Source of the DNA: Methylophilales bacterium LSUCC0135
GTDB taxonomy: Bacteria > Pseudomonadota > Gammaproteobacteria > Burkholderiales > Methylophilaceae
Assembly: GCA_001704575.1 (NCBI GenBank)
Contig: MCAW01000001.1
Location: 78,008-142,007 of the forward strand
Direction: 5' to 3'
DNA length: 64,000 nt
Position 1 is the first letter of the stretch, and each line of letters starts with the position of its first letter. The notes beneath the pieces were generated by a model that was not told the DNA's origin, searched no databases, and was given only the letters and a program-made list of their open reading frames with translations. The position numbers were made by a program, and so were the translations under genes. Positions 20,669 through 29,652 of this stretch are shown here, in pieces.

Positions 20669-22429
20669 ATGATAATCTCGTTGATCAAACCTTATTTACA
20701 AGTGTGCATGATGAGCTTGCGTTTCCGACTGAATCTGTTGATTACCATTGTGATGCTGATATTCATGGCAGCGGTGGCTTATGTGATGATCAAGGGATTG
20801 CGAACATCGACGCAGGAAGGGGTCGAGGCGGCGACCCGCGTGACCGTGCAGTTACTCGATACCGTCATTATCAGTTCGGAACAGAACCCGGCCTGGGGTT
20901 ACACCCATGTCGTCATGCAACGATTCCTTGAGCATTTGAAACATGTTCGAGGCACGCGTATTTCGCTTTATGACATGCAGGGCAACCTGATTTACCGGTC
21001 GCCGCCTTCCGCTTACCGTGCCGGCGTCAACCCGCCGCAATGGTTTGTTGATGTGCTCGATCCCAAAGAGGTGTCGGTTGAGCGCGACTTTCATTTCGGC
21101 AGGCTGGTGGTCGATCCGGCGCCGATCGGGTCCATACGCGAAGCCTGGGTAAATATGCTTGGTCTGTTCTGGGTCGGCATCGTTTTCTTCATTCTGCTCA
21201 ACGTGATGGTCTACTGGATGCTGGGGCGCTGGTTGAAGCCGTTGCAACCGATGCTGCAGGCCATGAACAGAATGGAACAGGGCGACCTCGGCACCAGGCT
21301 GCCAGATTTTGACCTGCCCGAATTTGCCAGAATTGCACAAAACTTTAATCGCATGGGGGAATCGCTGCAGAGCAGTACCGAAGAAAACCGTCGTCTGGCG
21401 CTGATCGTCAAACAGACGGCAGATGCCATCATGATTCATGATCTGAACGGCAATATCTCGTTCTGGAACCCTGCCGCGCAACGCATGTTTGGTTACGGGC
21501 CGGAGGATATCATCGGCAAATCGGTTGCGCTGTTGACGCCGGTCGAGCAGAAGGCCGATCTGGAGGAAAATCTGCGCGAGATTACCGCCGGCCGCATGAT
21601 CGACAATCATGAATCGCAGCGGCGCACCCGCGATGGCCGTATCATCGATGTCTCGATTTCAGCCGCACCGCTGGTCGATCCTGTGAGCGGTGAAGTGATC
21701 GGCGACATCTGCAGCATGCGCGACATTACCGAGCGCAAGCAGGCCGAGGAAGCGGAAAAACAGCTGGAGGAGAACCGTCAGCTGACTCACCTGATCCAGC
21801 GCCACATCGAGGATGAGCGTCGCAGTCTGGCGCGCGAACTGCACGACGAGCTGGGCCAGTACGTCACCGCCATTAAAACCTTTGCGGTGGGGATCGCCAA
21901 CAAGGCCGAAGAGAAAATGCCGGATGTTGCTTCCAATGCGCAGACCATCGTCTCGGCCGCCAATCATATCTATGACGGCATGCACAATATCATCCGTCAG
22001 TTGCGTCCCGGCTCGCTCGACAATCTAGGCCTTTCTGAGACCTTGCGCGACATGGTGGATAACTACCAGAAACATCATCCCGAGCTCAAAATGAACTTGA
22101 GCATCCATGGCGACGTCAATAGTTTCGGCGAGTCGGTCAATATCAATGTGTACCGTGTAATTCAGGAATCGGTCAATAATGCCCTGAAGCACGCCAACGC
22201 CAGCTGGATCGACATCCGGCTGGAAGTGACAGAAACGGGAGAACTGCAATTGACTATCAAGGATAACGGCAAGGGCATGGATTTCTGCAAGGTAGATCAA
22301 ACCCGCCATTTCGGTCTGCTTGGCATGCGCGAACGTGCGCAGGCCTTGCAAGGTACCTTCAATATCGATTCGGCGCCGGATGACGGCACCACCATCCGTA
22401 TCAACATTCCGAAAGGCGGCAAGTCATGA
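20669..22429 (+). CDS. Sensor histidine kinase, LapD/MoxY-type sensor with HAMP-PAS-HisKA_3
   Basis: 586 residues: first membrane helix (about 20-42), periplasmic LapD/MoxY_N-type domain (45-150), second helix (about 155-180), HAMP (182-235), PAS (240-350; FWNPAAQRMFGYGPEDIIGKS), dimerisation domain with phospho-acceptor His392 in ARELHDELGQ, and an ATPase domain with HYNR-like NALKHANA and DNGKGMD. It overlaps the regulator gene by 4 bases. Start could also be 20708 or 20711. The signal sensed is unknown. Confidence 0.9.
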   Translation: MIISLIKPYLQVCMMSLRFRLNLLITIVMLIFMAAVAYVMIKGLRTSTQEGVEAATRVTVQLLDTVIISSEQNPAWGYTHVVMQRFLEHLKHVRGTRISLYDMQGNLIYRSPPSAYRAGVNPPQWFVDVLDPKEVSVERDFHFGRLVVDPAPIGSIREAWVNMLGLFWVGIVFFILLNVMVYWMLGRWLKPLQPMLQAMNRMEQGDLGTRLPDFDLPEFARIAQNFNRMGESLQSSTEENRRLALIVKQTADAIMIHDLNGNISFWNPAAQRMFGYGPEDIIGKSVALLTPVEQKADLEENLREITAGRMIDNHESQRRTRDGRIIDVSISAAPLVDPVSGEVIGDICSMRDITERKQAEEAEKQLEENRQLTHLIQRHIEDERRSLARELHDELGQYVTAIKTFAVGIANKAEEKMPDVASNAQTIVSAANHIYDGMHNIIRQLRPGSLDNLGLSETLRDMVDNYQKHHPELKMNLSIHGDVNSFGESVNINVYRVIQESVNNALKHANASWIDIRLEVTETGELQLTIKDNGKGMDFCKVDQTRHFGLLGMRERAQALQGTFNIDSAPDDGTTIRINIPKGGKS

Positions 22430-23064
22430 GTCAGGTCAATGTGCTGCTGGTGGATGACCATGCTGTCGTCCGCATGGGTTTCAGAATGCTGCTCGAATCG
22501 GCTTCCGATATCAAAGTGGTGGGCGAGGCGGAGAGCGGCGAGCAGGCCGTCAAGCTTTACATGGAGCTGCACCCCGATGTGGTGGTGATGGATATCACCA
22601 TGCCCGGTATCGGCGGCCTGGAGGCGATCGAGCGCATCATGGCGAAGGAAAATCATGCGCGCATTCTGGTGCTCAGCGCCCATGAGGATTCGGTACACCC
22701 CAAGCGCGTATTGAATGCCGGCGCCATGGGCTATCTGACCAAGCGCAGCGCGGCCGAGGAATTGATCAAGGCGATCAGGACGGTTGCCGGCGGCAAACGT
22801 TACCTGGAGGCCAGTGTGGCCCAGCAGATGGCAATCCAGCAGCTATCCGGCGAGCAGAACCCGGTCGACGTGCTGTCCGACCGCGAATTCGAGGTTTTCA
22901 TGGCGCTGGCAAAAGGCAAAACCACCAACGACATTGCCGAAACCTTGTGTCTTTCACCAAGAACGGTCGGCACCCATCTTTACAACATCAAGCAAAAGCT
23001 GAATGCCAACAATTCCGCCGAGATCGCACTGATTGCGATGCGTTCCGGTCTGATCGATCCTTGA
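22426..23064 (+). CDS. NarL/LuxR-family response regulator
   Basis: 212 residues. Receiver domain with phospho-acceptor Asp56 in VVMDITMPG and a C-terminal LuxR helix-turn-helix (NDIAETLCLSPRTVGTHLYNI). The ATGA overlap with the kinase gene marks it as the cognate partner. Target genes are not evident from the neighbours. Confidence 0.93.
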   Translation: MSQVNVLLVDDHAVVRMGFRMLLESASDIKVVGEAESGEQAVKLYMELHPDVVVMDITMPGIGGLEAIERIMAKENHARILVLSAHEDSVHPKRVLNAGAMGYLTKRSAAEELIKAIRTVAGGKRYLEASVAQQMAIQQLSGEQNPVDVLSDREFEVFMALAKGKTTNDIAETLCLSPRTVGTHLYNIKQKLNANNSAEIALIAMRSGLIDP

Positions 23065-23085
23065 AGCCAGGCTCCGGAGATAGTC

Positions 23086-23113
23086 AAAAAGCCGGTCATC
23101 CGACCGGCTTTTT
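23086..23113. terminator. Bidirectional rho-independent terminator
   Basis: AAAAAGCCGGTC-ATCC-GACCGGCTTTTT: an eight-pair GC stem flanked by A5 and T5, between the convergent response regulator and EamA genes. Confidence 0.88.
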
Positions 23114-23147
23114 ACTATGCTGCAGTTTATAACTGCAATCATTGGGA

Positions 23148-24014
23148 TTACCTTGGTGATGCTCGAACGCTGATGATGCCGCCCAGCACAATCAGCGCAA
23201 CCGCCAGCCAACGGTCTACAGACAGCGTCTCGCCCCAGAGCAGGATGCCGAACAGACTGGCGATCACCACGGTCGTGTAGGCGAGACTGCCCACTACCAA
23301 ATGGTTGCCGGTACGATAGGCGCGGGTCATGGCGAATTGGGCAATGGTGGCTGATGCGCCGAGGCCCAGCAGCAGCGGCAGGTCTGTCCACGACACCGGG
23401 TTGAAATGATGTACCAGCATCCAGAAGCCGGCGCCGATGGTGCAGACCAGCGTGAAATAGAATACGGTGCGCCAGTCCGGCTCGCCGGCACGTGCCAATT
23501 GGGTAACATGCACGTAGACGATGCCGGCCGTCAGTCCGGACAGCAAACCTATCGTGCCTGCCAGCAGTTCATCGCCGTTGAGGCTGGGTTTCAGCAGCAG
23601 CACCACGCCGACAAAGCCCAGTGCAATAGCGAGAATCAGTAACTTGCGTGGTTTTTCGTGCAGCATGAACGGTGCGAAGGTGGCCATGAACAGTGGTGAC
23701 GTATAGTTGAGCGTGACTGCAGTGGCGAGGGGCAGGGCATTGATGGCGTAAAAAAACATCACCAGCGAGACAAAACCGAGAATGGATCGCGTCATCTGCT
23801 TGCCCAGCACCGGTGTGCGCAGCTGCAGATTTTGTCTTCTCGCTAGCACGAAAATGAACAGCAGCCCGAAGAACGAGCGGTAGAACACCAGTTCGGCGCT
23901 ACTGAAAGTCTGGCCGCCGATTTTGACAAGCGCGCCCATGATGGCGAAGAAAAAGGCAGCCACCAACATCCACAGGCTGCCCGGTCTGTTGATGGTGAAT
24001 CGCGCAGGTATCAA
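23148..24014 (-). CDS. EamA/DMT-family transporter
   Basis: About 288 residues with ten hydrophobic segments in two EamA repeats (first around MLVAAFFFAIMGALVKIGG, second around AGTIGLLSGLTAGIVYVHV). Drug/metabolite transporters of this type export or import small molecules; the substrate is not readable. The TTG at 24014 overlaps the Rieske gene stop as TTGA; ATG 23969 just before the first helix is the alternative. The downstream end faces the terminator at 23086. Confidence 0.8.
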   Translation of the reverse strand: MIPARFTINRPGSLWMLVAAFFFAIMGALVKIGGQTFSSAELVFYRSFFGLLFIFVLARRQNLQLRTPVLGKQMTRSILGFVSLVMFFYAINALPLATAVTLNYTSPLFMATFAPFMLHEKPRKLLILAIALGFVGVVLLLKPSLNGDELLAGTIGLLSGLTAGIVYVHVTQLARAGEPDWRTVFYFTLVCTIGAGFWMLVHHFNPVSWTDLPLLLGLGASATIAQFAMTRAYRTGNHLVVGSLAYTTVVIASLFGILLWGETLSVDRWLAVALIVLGGIISVRASPR

Positions 24015-25147
24015 GATTGGCCGCTTGCCAGATGCGGTTCGAGCTGGCGGCGCAGCCACTGATGGAAGTGCTCCATGCCGGTTTCCATCGGGTGCTGGTA
24101 AGGGCCGCGTTCATCCAGCCCCTGGTTGAACAGAGCGGCGCGGCCTTTCTGCATGCGCTCGCAGATTTCCTTGTCCTCAACGGCGGTTTCGTTGTAGGCC
24201 GCCTGATGCGCCTTGACGAAGGCTTCCTCGAACAATGCGATATCTTCGGGATAATAAAACTCGACAACGTTGGTGCAGGCATCGACACCGCGCGGAATGA
24301 TATGGGAGACGACCAGCACATTCGGATACCACTCGATCATCAGGAAGGGATAATACACCAGCCAGATCGCGCCGAACCTGGGCAGGCGGTCGTGATTGTA
24401 GTTGAGCACCTGTTCCTGCCATTGCCTGTAGATGGCGGAACCGGGTTTTTGCAACGCCTGCTTGATGCCGACGGTCTGCACGCTGTACCAGTCGCCGAAT
24501 TCCCAGTGCAGGTTGTCGCAATCAACGAAGCGATCAAGCCCCGGATGAAATGGGCCGACGTGGTAGTCCTCAAGATAGACCTCGATAAAAGTTTTCCAGT
24601 TGAAGTTGTATTCTTCGATCATCACGCGATTGAGCAGATAACCGCTGAAGTCGAAATCCTGCTTGCAGCCCAGCCTGGCGAGGTCTTTGGCGATATCGCG
24701 CTTGCTGTCGAACAGCAAGCCCTGCCAGTTTTGCAGCGTGGTCTGATCCAGATGCAGGCACGGATTCTGCTCGAAATGCGGAGCGCCGATCAGTTCGCCC
24801 TCCAGGTTGTAGGTCCAGCGGTGCAGGGGGCAGACGATATGGCGGGTGTTGCCGCGGCCGTTCAGCATGATGGCCTGGCGGTGGCGGCAGATGTTGCTGA
24901 CCAGTTCGATACGGTTGTCATTATTGACCAGTACCTTGGCCTCGTTCATCCACTCGATGGCATGGAAATCCCCGGGATTACTTACCATCAACTGGTGACC
25001 GATATATTGCGGCGAAGCGGGGAACAGTAATTTCTGTTCAAGTGTGTAAATATCGCGGTCGATGTACCAGGATACCGGCAGTTGCGAACGGTATTCCGAA
25101 GCGGCGGCCTCGAAAGAGGCGAATGTGGTGGAATTGAGCTCGGACAT
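24011..25147 (-). CDS. Rieske-type non-haem iron oxygenase alpha subunit
   Basis: 378 residues. N-terminal Rieske 2Fe-2S site Cys87-X-His89-X16-Cys106-X2-His109 (CRHR, CPLHRW). Catalytic domain mononuclear-iron segment NWKTFIEVYLEDYHVGPFHPG gives the bridging Asp and two His. The family hydroxylates aromatic or quaternary-amine substrates. No reductase or beta subunit is nearby, so it must use a shared electron donor. It is coupled to an EamA transporter, suggesting transport of the same compound or its product (inference). Confidence 0.85.
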   Translation of the reverse strand: MSELNSTTFASFEAAASEYRSQLPVSWYIDRDIYTLEQKLLFPASPQYIGHQLMVSNPGDFHAIEWMNEAKVLVNNDNRIELVSNICRHRQAIMLNGRGNTRHIVCPLHRWTYNLEGELIGAPHFEQNPCLHLDQTTLQNWQGLLFDSKRDIAKDLARLGCKQDFDFSGYLLNRVMIEEYNFNWKTFIEVYLEDYHVGPFHPGLDRFVDCDNLHWEFGDWYSVQTVGIKQALQKPGSAIYRQWQEQVLNYNHDRLPRFGAIWLVYYPFLMIEWYPNVLVVSHIIPRGVDACTNVVEFYYPEDIALFEEAFVKAHQAAYNETAVEDKEICERMQKGRAALFNQGLDERGPYQHPMETGMEHFHQWLRRQLEPHLASGQS

Positions 25148-25392
25148 GGCGTTTACTTGTGTGATGATTAAACGATGGTCGGATACTTATATGATGCTTT
25201 CCGGATCCGACACCAGTTTTCAGCGAGCCGTCAATTCTGCCCCAAAGTCCGCTTTTAATAAACCATTTTCGGCGCCATATCGCCAGCCGCAAGCCGTTAA
25301 GGATTTCGCCGGAAGCCGCTGCAATTGTTGATTAATCGGCGGTTTTAAGCTACCCTCGGGTATGCTGAAATGTAGCCAAAATTTCCCGGGCC
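25148..25392. other. Intergenic region upstream of the Rieske gene
   Basis: About 245 bases without a convincing reading frame on either strand. It must hold the promoters of the divergent Rieske gene and the sORF-puuD pair. I see no strong palindrome. Confidence 0.5.
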
Positions 25393-25446
25393 ATGAATTT
25401 CAGCTGATGCACGGATTTCACCAGAGGCATGAATTTCACCAGAGGA
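25393..25446 (+). repeat. Three tandem 18-bp repeats ending in the sORF ribosome binding site
   Basis: Units at 25393-25410, 25411-25428 and 25429-25446 share GATTTCA/GAATTTCA plus CCAGAGG. The last unit's CAGAGGAG forms the Shine-Dalgarno of the sORF at 25457; the second unit carries a spare CCAGAGG. Confidence 0.7.
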
Positions 25447-25456
25447 GAATAAGCCC

Positions 25457-25561
25457 ATGAAAAACCCACTTGATTCGATCACCGGAACGATAGTTTCCGG
25501 CCTCGTTCTGACCCTGGTTTTATACCTGTTTCTAAAAAACTTCATTCTGGCGGGGGTGTAA
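25457..25561 (+). CDS. 34-residue single-span membrane protein (sORF)
   Basis: ATG 25457 with AGAGGAG 10 bases upstream; encodes MKNPLDSITG followed by one hydrophobic helix (about 11-32) and stops at 25559-25561, one base before the next gene's ATG at 25563. Spacing, ribosome binding site and composition support a real gene. Small helices like this often are accessory subunits of membrane haem proteins (as CydX or CcoQ are); that role is inference. No named family recognised. Confidence 0.65.
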   Translation: MKNPLDSITGTIVSGLVLTLVLYLFLKNFILAGV

Positions 25562-25562
25562 C

Positions 25563-26057
25563 ATGGATATCATGCTCGACGGGATTTTTCGCTGGCTGCA
25601 TATCGTTGCCGGTGTGACATGGATTGGTCTGCTCTATTATTTCAACCTGGTGCAGGTGCCGGCCATGAAAGAGGCCACGGCCGATGGTACGGCTGCCGGT
25701 ATTTCCAAACACGTGGCGCCGCGTGCGCTACTGTGGTTTCGTTGGGCTGCCCTGGTCACCTGGTTCGCCGGCGCTGCGTTGCTGGGCCCCAACTTTACCC
25801 ACGCATTCGCGCTTGAGCCTGCCTATGCCGGTATCGGAATCGGTGCATGGCTCGGTACCATCATGTTGTTCAACGTATGGGTGCTGATCTGGCCTAATCA
25901 GAAAAAGATTCTGGGTCTGGTCGCAGCGACCGATGAAGCAAAGGCCAAAGCCCGACGTGTGGCGTTCCTGGCATCGCGAACCAACACCATGCTGTCGATT
26001 CCCATGTTGTTTTTCATGGCGAACGGCTTGACGCACAAGGCTGCCATCGGCCTGTAA
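25563..26057 (+). CDS. PuuD-like (urate oxidase N-terminal type) membrane protein
   Basis: 164 residues, four hydrophobic spans: WLHIVAGVTWIGLLYYFN (11-28), RWAALVTWFAGAALLG, GAWLGTIMLFNVWVLIW and a last one at the C-terminus. The pattern matches the membrane domain found N-terminal in PuuD proteins, but the cytochrome c part is absent. Conserved His residues (His13 in the first span, others in SKHV and LTHK) could bind haem, which I infer. A perfect-stem terminator follows, so the sORF and this gene form a two-gene unit. Confidence 0.75.
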   Translation: MDIMLDGIFRWLHIVAGVTWIGLLYYFNLVQVPAMKEATADGTAAGISKHVAPRALLWFRWAALVTWFAGAALLGPNFTHAFALEPAYAGIGIGAWLGTIMLFNVWVLIWPNQKKILGLVAATDEAKAKARRVAFLASRTNTMLSIPMLFFMANGLTHKAAIGL

Positions 26058-26077
26058 GCATTTTGATCCATGCTTTG

Positions 26078-26115
26078 AAACGGCGGCAGCAGCCGCCGTT
26101 TGCATTTTAATTTTT
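26078..26115 (+). terminator. Rho-independent terminator after the PuuD-like gene
   Basis: Perfect ten-pair stem AAACGGCGGC (26078-26087), loop AGCA, GCCGCCGTTT (26092-26101), then a T-rich tail to 26115. It ends 16 bases before the argD start. Confidence 0.8.
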
Positions 26116-26130
26116 AGAGTCAAGAAGAAC

Positions 26131-27312
26131 ATGTCAGAACATTTGATGAACACTTATGGCCGTCAGCCCGTCACTTTCGTCAGGGGTGAAGGTGCCTGGC
26201 TTTGGGACGACAAGGGTGAAAAATACCTCGACGCCTTGTCCGGGGTCGCTGTCAACGGGCTCGGCCATGCCCATCCGGCGCTGGTGCGTGCCATCTCGGA
26301 GCAGGCGGCGAAGCTGATTCACGTCTCCAATATTTATCAGATTGCCGAGCAAGCGCGTCTGGCAGACAAGCTGGCCGAAATCTCCGGCATGGACAAGGTG
26401 TTCTTCTGCAATTCCGGCTGCGAGGCCAATGAAGCCGCGATCAAGCTGGCGCGTCTTTATGGTCACAACAAGGGCATTGAGAGCCCGGAGATCATCGTCA
26501 TGGAACGTGCTTTTCACGGTCGTACCATGGCAACGCTTTCTGCCACCGGCAACCGCAAGGCACAGGCAGGTTTCGAGCCCCTGGTCAGCGGTTTCATCCG
26601 TGTGCCGTTCGATGACCTCGAGGCTGTCCGCCAGGTCGCATCGCGTAACCAGAACGTAGTCGCCATTCTGGTCGAGCCGGTGCAGGGTGAGGGTGGCATC
26701 AACGTGCCGAACGACGTCAAATGCTATCTGCAGGGCTTGCGCCAGATTTGCGATGCGCACGGCTGGCTGCTGATTCTGGATGAAGTGCAGAGCGGTATCG
26801 GTCGTACCGGTACCTGGTTTGCTTTCCAGCACACCGAAGTCATGCCCGATGTAATGACGCTGGCCAAGGGACTAGGTTCCGGCGTGCCGATTGGGGCCTG
26901 TGTCGCCAGGGGTGCGGCAGCCGATGTATTTACCTATGGCAAGCACGGTTCTACGTTTGGCGGCAATCCGCTCGCTAGTGTCGCGGGCCTGACCACGCTT
27001 GAAGTTATTGCCCATGACAAGTTGCGCGAAAATGCCGAAAACATGGGTAACCAAATCTGCGATCTGTTCAGAAGCGAGCTGGCCGGCCTGAGCGGCGTCA
27101 GCAACATACGCAATGCCGGTCTCATGATAGGTGTCGAGCTTGACCGCCCGTGCGGCGATCTGGTCAGGCAGGCGCTGGAGCAGAATCTGTTGATCAATGT
27201 GACGGCGGATAATGTCATCAGACTGTTGCCACCTTTGGTCATTCAACAAAACGAGGCAAGCCGTATCGTCGAGATACTGGCGCCACTGATCAGGAAGTTT
27301 CTTGGCGCCTGA
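26131..27312 (+). CDS. argD: Acetylornithine aminotransferase ArgD
   Basis: 393-residue class III PLP aminotransferase. FCNSGCEANEAAIKLAR binds the cofactor phosphate, LILDEVQSGIGRTG holds the PLP-contacting Asp, and LAKGLGSGVPIGA has the Schiff-base Lys. Makes N-acetylornithine in arginine synthesis and can also act in lysine synthesis (DapC). It heads an argD-argF-argG run. Confidence 0.93.
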   Translation: MSEHLMNTYGRQPVTFVRGEGAWLWDDKGEKYLDALSGVAVNGLGHAHPALVRAISEQAAKLIHVSNIYQIAEQARLADKLAEISGMDKVFFCNSGCEANEAAIKLARLYGHNKGIESPEIIVMERAFHGRTMATLSATGNRKAQAGFEPLVSGFIRVPFDDLEAVRQVASRNQNVVAILVEPVQGEGGINVPNDVKCYLQGLRQICDAHGWLLILDEVQSGIGRTGTWFAFQHTEVMPDVMTLAKGLGSGVPIGACVARGAAADVFTYGKHGSTFGGNPLASVAGLTTLEVIAHDKLRENAENMGNQICDLFRSELAGLSGVSNIRNAGLMIGVELDRPCGDLVRQALEQNLLINVTADNVIRLLPPLVIQQNEASRIVEILAPLIRKFLGA

Positions 27313-27345
27313 CCCCGCGACCTCCAACCGACAGCAGTGAAACTT

Positions 27346-28260
27346 ATGGCAATCAAACACTTTTTACAATTCAACGATCTGACCGCGGATGAGCTCAATC
27401 ACATCTTCGAGCGCACCCGCTGGATCAAGACACAGTTCAAGAATTATCAGCAGTACTGGCCGCTGGTCGACCGCACGCTGGTGATGATTTTTGAAAAAGC
27501 CAGTACGCGCACCCGTCTTTCCTTCGAAGCGGGTATGCAGCAGCTGGGCGGTTCGGCCATCTACCTCAATACGCGCGATTCCCAGCTGGGGCGCGGTGAG
27601 CCGGTTGAAGATGCGGCGCAGGTGATTTCGCGCATGAGCGACATCGTCATGATCCGCACCTATGAGCAGGAAATTATCGAGCGTTTCGCGGCCAATTCCC
27701 GCGTTCCGGTGATCAATGGCCTTACCAATGAATATCACCCGTGCCAGATACTGGCCGACATCTTCACCTTCATCGAGCATCGCGGCTCAATCAAGGGCAA
27801 GACCGTCGCCTGGATCGGCGATTCCAACAACGTTTGCAATACCTGGTTGCAGGCTGCGGAAGTACTGGATTTCAACGTGCACGTCTCCACACCGCCGGGC
27901 TATGAAGTCGAGCAGGAACGCGCAGGACTATACGGCCACGCCCATTACGAGGAATTTGCTGACCCGATGGAAGCCGTGCGCGGCGCCGATCTGGTCACGA
28001 CCGACGTATGGACATCGATGGGTTTTGAAGCCGAAAACGAAGAACGCATGCGCGACTTTGCCGATTGGCAGGTGGATGCCGACATGATGAAAATCGCCGC
28101 CAAAGACGCGCTTTTCATGCACTGCCTGCCGGCTCACCGCGGCGAAGAAGTCGCTGCGGAAGTCATAGACGGCCCTCAAAGTGTGGTGTGGGATGAGGCG
28201 GAGAACAGATTGCATACGCAAAAAGCGCTGTTGGAATATTTGTTGTTGGGGAAGGTTTGA
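27346..28260 (+). CDS. argF: Ornithine carbamoyltransferase ArgF
   Basis: 304 residues. Carbamoyl-phosphate motif STRTR, ornithine-loop HPCQ and the catalytic HCLPAHRG are all present. Converts ornithine and carbamoyl phosphate to citrulline, the ArgG substrate. A GTG at 27337 would add three residues; ATG 27346 matches the family N-terminus MAIKHFLQF. A repeat hairpin separates it from argG. Confidence 0.95.
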   Translation: MAIKHFLQFNDLTADELNHIFERTRWIKTQFKNYQQYWPLVDRTLVMIFEKASTRTRLSFEAGMQQLGGSAIYLNTRDSQLGRGEPVEDAAQVISRMSDIVMIRTYEQEIIERFAANSRVPVINGLTNEYHPCQILADIFTFIEHRGSIKGKTVAWIGDSNNVCNTWLQAAEVLDFNVHVSTPPGYEVEQERAGLYGHAHYEEFADPMEAVRGADLVTTDVWTSMGFEAENEERMRDFADWQVDADMMKIAAKDALFMHCLPAHRGEEVAAEVIDGPQSVVWDEAENRLHTQKALLEYLLLGKV

Positions 28261-28268
28261 ATCTTGAA

Positions 28269-28325
28269 CCACGGAGCACACAGATACCACAGAGTTAGTC
28301 TTTGTGTTCTCAGTGAACTCCGTGG
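28269..28325. repeat. ACAGAG-family repeat forming a hairpin between argF and argG
   Basis: CCACGGAG (28269-28276) is inverted as CTCCGTGG (28318-28325), with degenerate ACAGAG and CTGTG-like motifs inside. Same family as the copies near 17135, 44324 and 46450. In an argFG transcript it would fold into a hairpin. Confidence 0.65.
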
Positions 28326-28349
28326 TGGAAATTGTCTTTAGGAAAAATA

Positions 28350-29579
28350 ATGAGTGAAATCAAAAAAGTCGTGCTGGCCTATTCCGGTGGCCTGGATACC
28401 TCGGTCATTCTGAAATGGCTGCAGGATACCTACCAATGCGAAGTGGTCACTTTTACCGCTGATATCGGTCAGGGTGAGGAGCTGGAACCGGCGCGCGCCA
28501 AGGCGCTGAAATTCGGCATCAAGCCCGAGCAGATTTACATTGATGATTTGCGCGAGGAGTTCGTGCGTGACTTCGTGTTTCCGATGTTTCGTGCCAATAC
28601 CGTTTACGAAGGCGAATACCTGCTTGGCACTTCGATTGCCCGTCCGCTGATTGCCAAGCGTCTGATCGAGATTGCCAAAGAAACCGGTGCCGATGCGATT
28701 TCGCACGGTGCGACCGGCAAGGGTAACGATCAGGTGCGTTTCGAGCTGGGTGCCTATGCGCTCAATCCGAACATCAAGGTGATTGCACCCTGGCGCGAGT
28801 GGGACCTGTTATCGCGCGAGAAGCTGCTCGCTTATGCCGAGACGCATGGCATTCCGGTTGAAATGAAGCACAAGCAGGGCGGCTCGCCTTATTCCATGGA
28901 TGCCAATCTGCTGCATATTTCCTACGAAGGCCGCCATCTGGAAGACCCGGCTGCCGAAGCTGAAGAAGACATGTGGCGCTGGACGGTGAGTCCGGAGAAA
29001 GCGCCTGATGCGGCCGAATATCTTGATATCGAATACGCCAACGGTGATCCGGTGGCGCTCAATGGCAAGAAGATGGCTGCGCATGAATTGCTGGCCGAGT
29101 TGAACAGACTGGGTGGCAAGCACGGCATCGGGCGCCTCGATCTGGTCGAAAACCGTTACGTCGGCATGAAGTCGCGCGGTTGTTACGAGACTCCCGGCGG
29201 CACCATCATGCTGAAGGCGCACCGCGCCATCGAATCGCTGACGCTGGACCGCGAAGTTGCGCATTTGAAAGACGATTTGATGCCGCGCTACGCCAGCCTG
29301 ATCTACAACGGCTACTGGTGGAGTCCGGAGCGCATTGCCTTGCAAACGCTGATCGACCATACACAGAAGACGGTCAACGGCTTCGTACGCGTCAAGCTGT
29401 ACAAGGGCAACGTGATCATCGTCGGCCGTGACAGCAAGACAGATTCCCTGTTCGACCCGACCATCGCCACTTTCGAGGACGATGCCGGTGCGTACGACCA
29501 CAAGGATGCCGGTGGTTTCATCAAGCTCAATGCCTTGCGCATGCGCATTGCCGCCAATCTGGACAAGCGCCGCCGCTAA
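28350..29579 (+). CDS. argG: Argininosuccinate synthase ArgG
   Basis: 409 residues. PP-loop [15 protein letters not shown] at 9-23 binds ATP; later [15 protein letters not shown] binds citrulline/aspartate. Joins citrulline and aspartate. ATG 28350 has AGGA about 7 bases upstream and gives the family N-terminus [18 protein letters not shown]; an upstream TTG at 28332 is rejected. Confidence 0.97.
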   Translation: MSEIKKVVLAYSGGLDTSVILKWLQDTYQCEVVTFTADIGQGEELEPARAKALKFGIKPEQIYIDDLREEFVRDFVFPMFRANTVYEGEYLLGTSIARPLIAKRLIEIAKETGADAISHGATGKGNDQVRFELGAYALNPNIKVIAPWREWDLLSREKLLAYAETHGIPVEMKHKQGGSPYSMDANLLHISYEGRHLEDPAAEAEEDMWRWTVSPEKAPDAAEYLDIEYANGDPVALNGKKMAAHELLAELNRLGGKHGIGRLDLVENRYVGMKSRGCYETPGGTIMLKAHRAIESLTLDREVAHLKDDLMPRYASLIYNGYWWSPERIALQTLIDHTQKTVNGFVRVKLYKGNVIIVGRDSKTDSLFDPTIATFEDDAGAYDHKDAGGFIKLNALRMRIAANLDKRRR

Positions 29580-29603
29580 AACTGCATCACAGGTAAAGCC
29601 ATG

Positions 29604-29631
29604 AAAAAAGCGGCATGCGTGCCGCTTTTTT
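29604..29631. terminator. Bidirectional terminator between argG and tpx
   Basis: AAAAAAGCGGCA-TGCG-TGCCGCTTTTTT, a perfect twelve-pair hairpin serving convergent argG and tpx. Confidence 0.92.
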
Positions 29632-29652
29632 CATTTTGCCTGCCGCGCCGGT

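Noticed and set aside
24017-25030. 337-codon frame antisense to the Rieske gene
   Set aside because: No domain or ribosome binding site; the minus-strand frame has all Rieske ligands.
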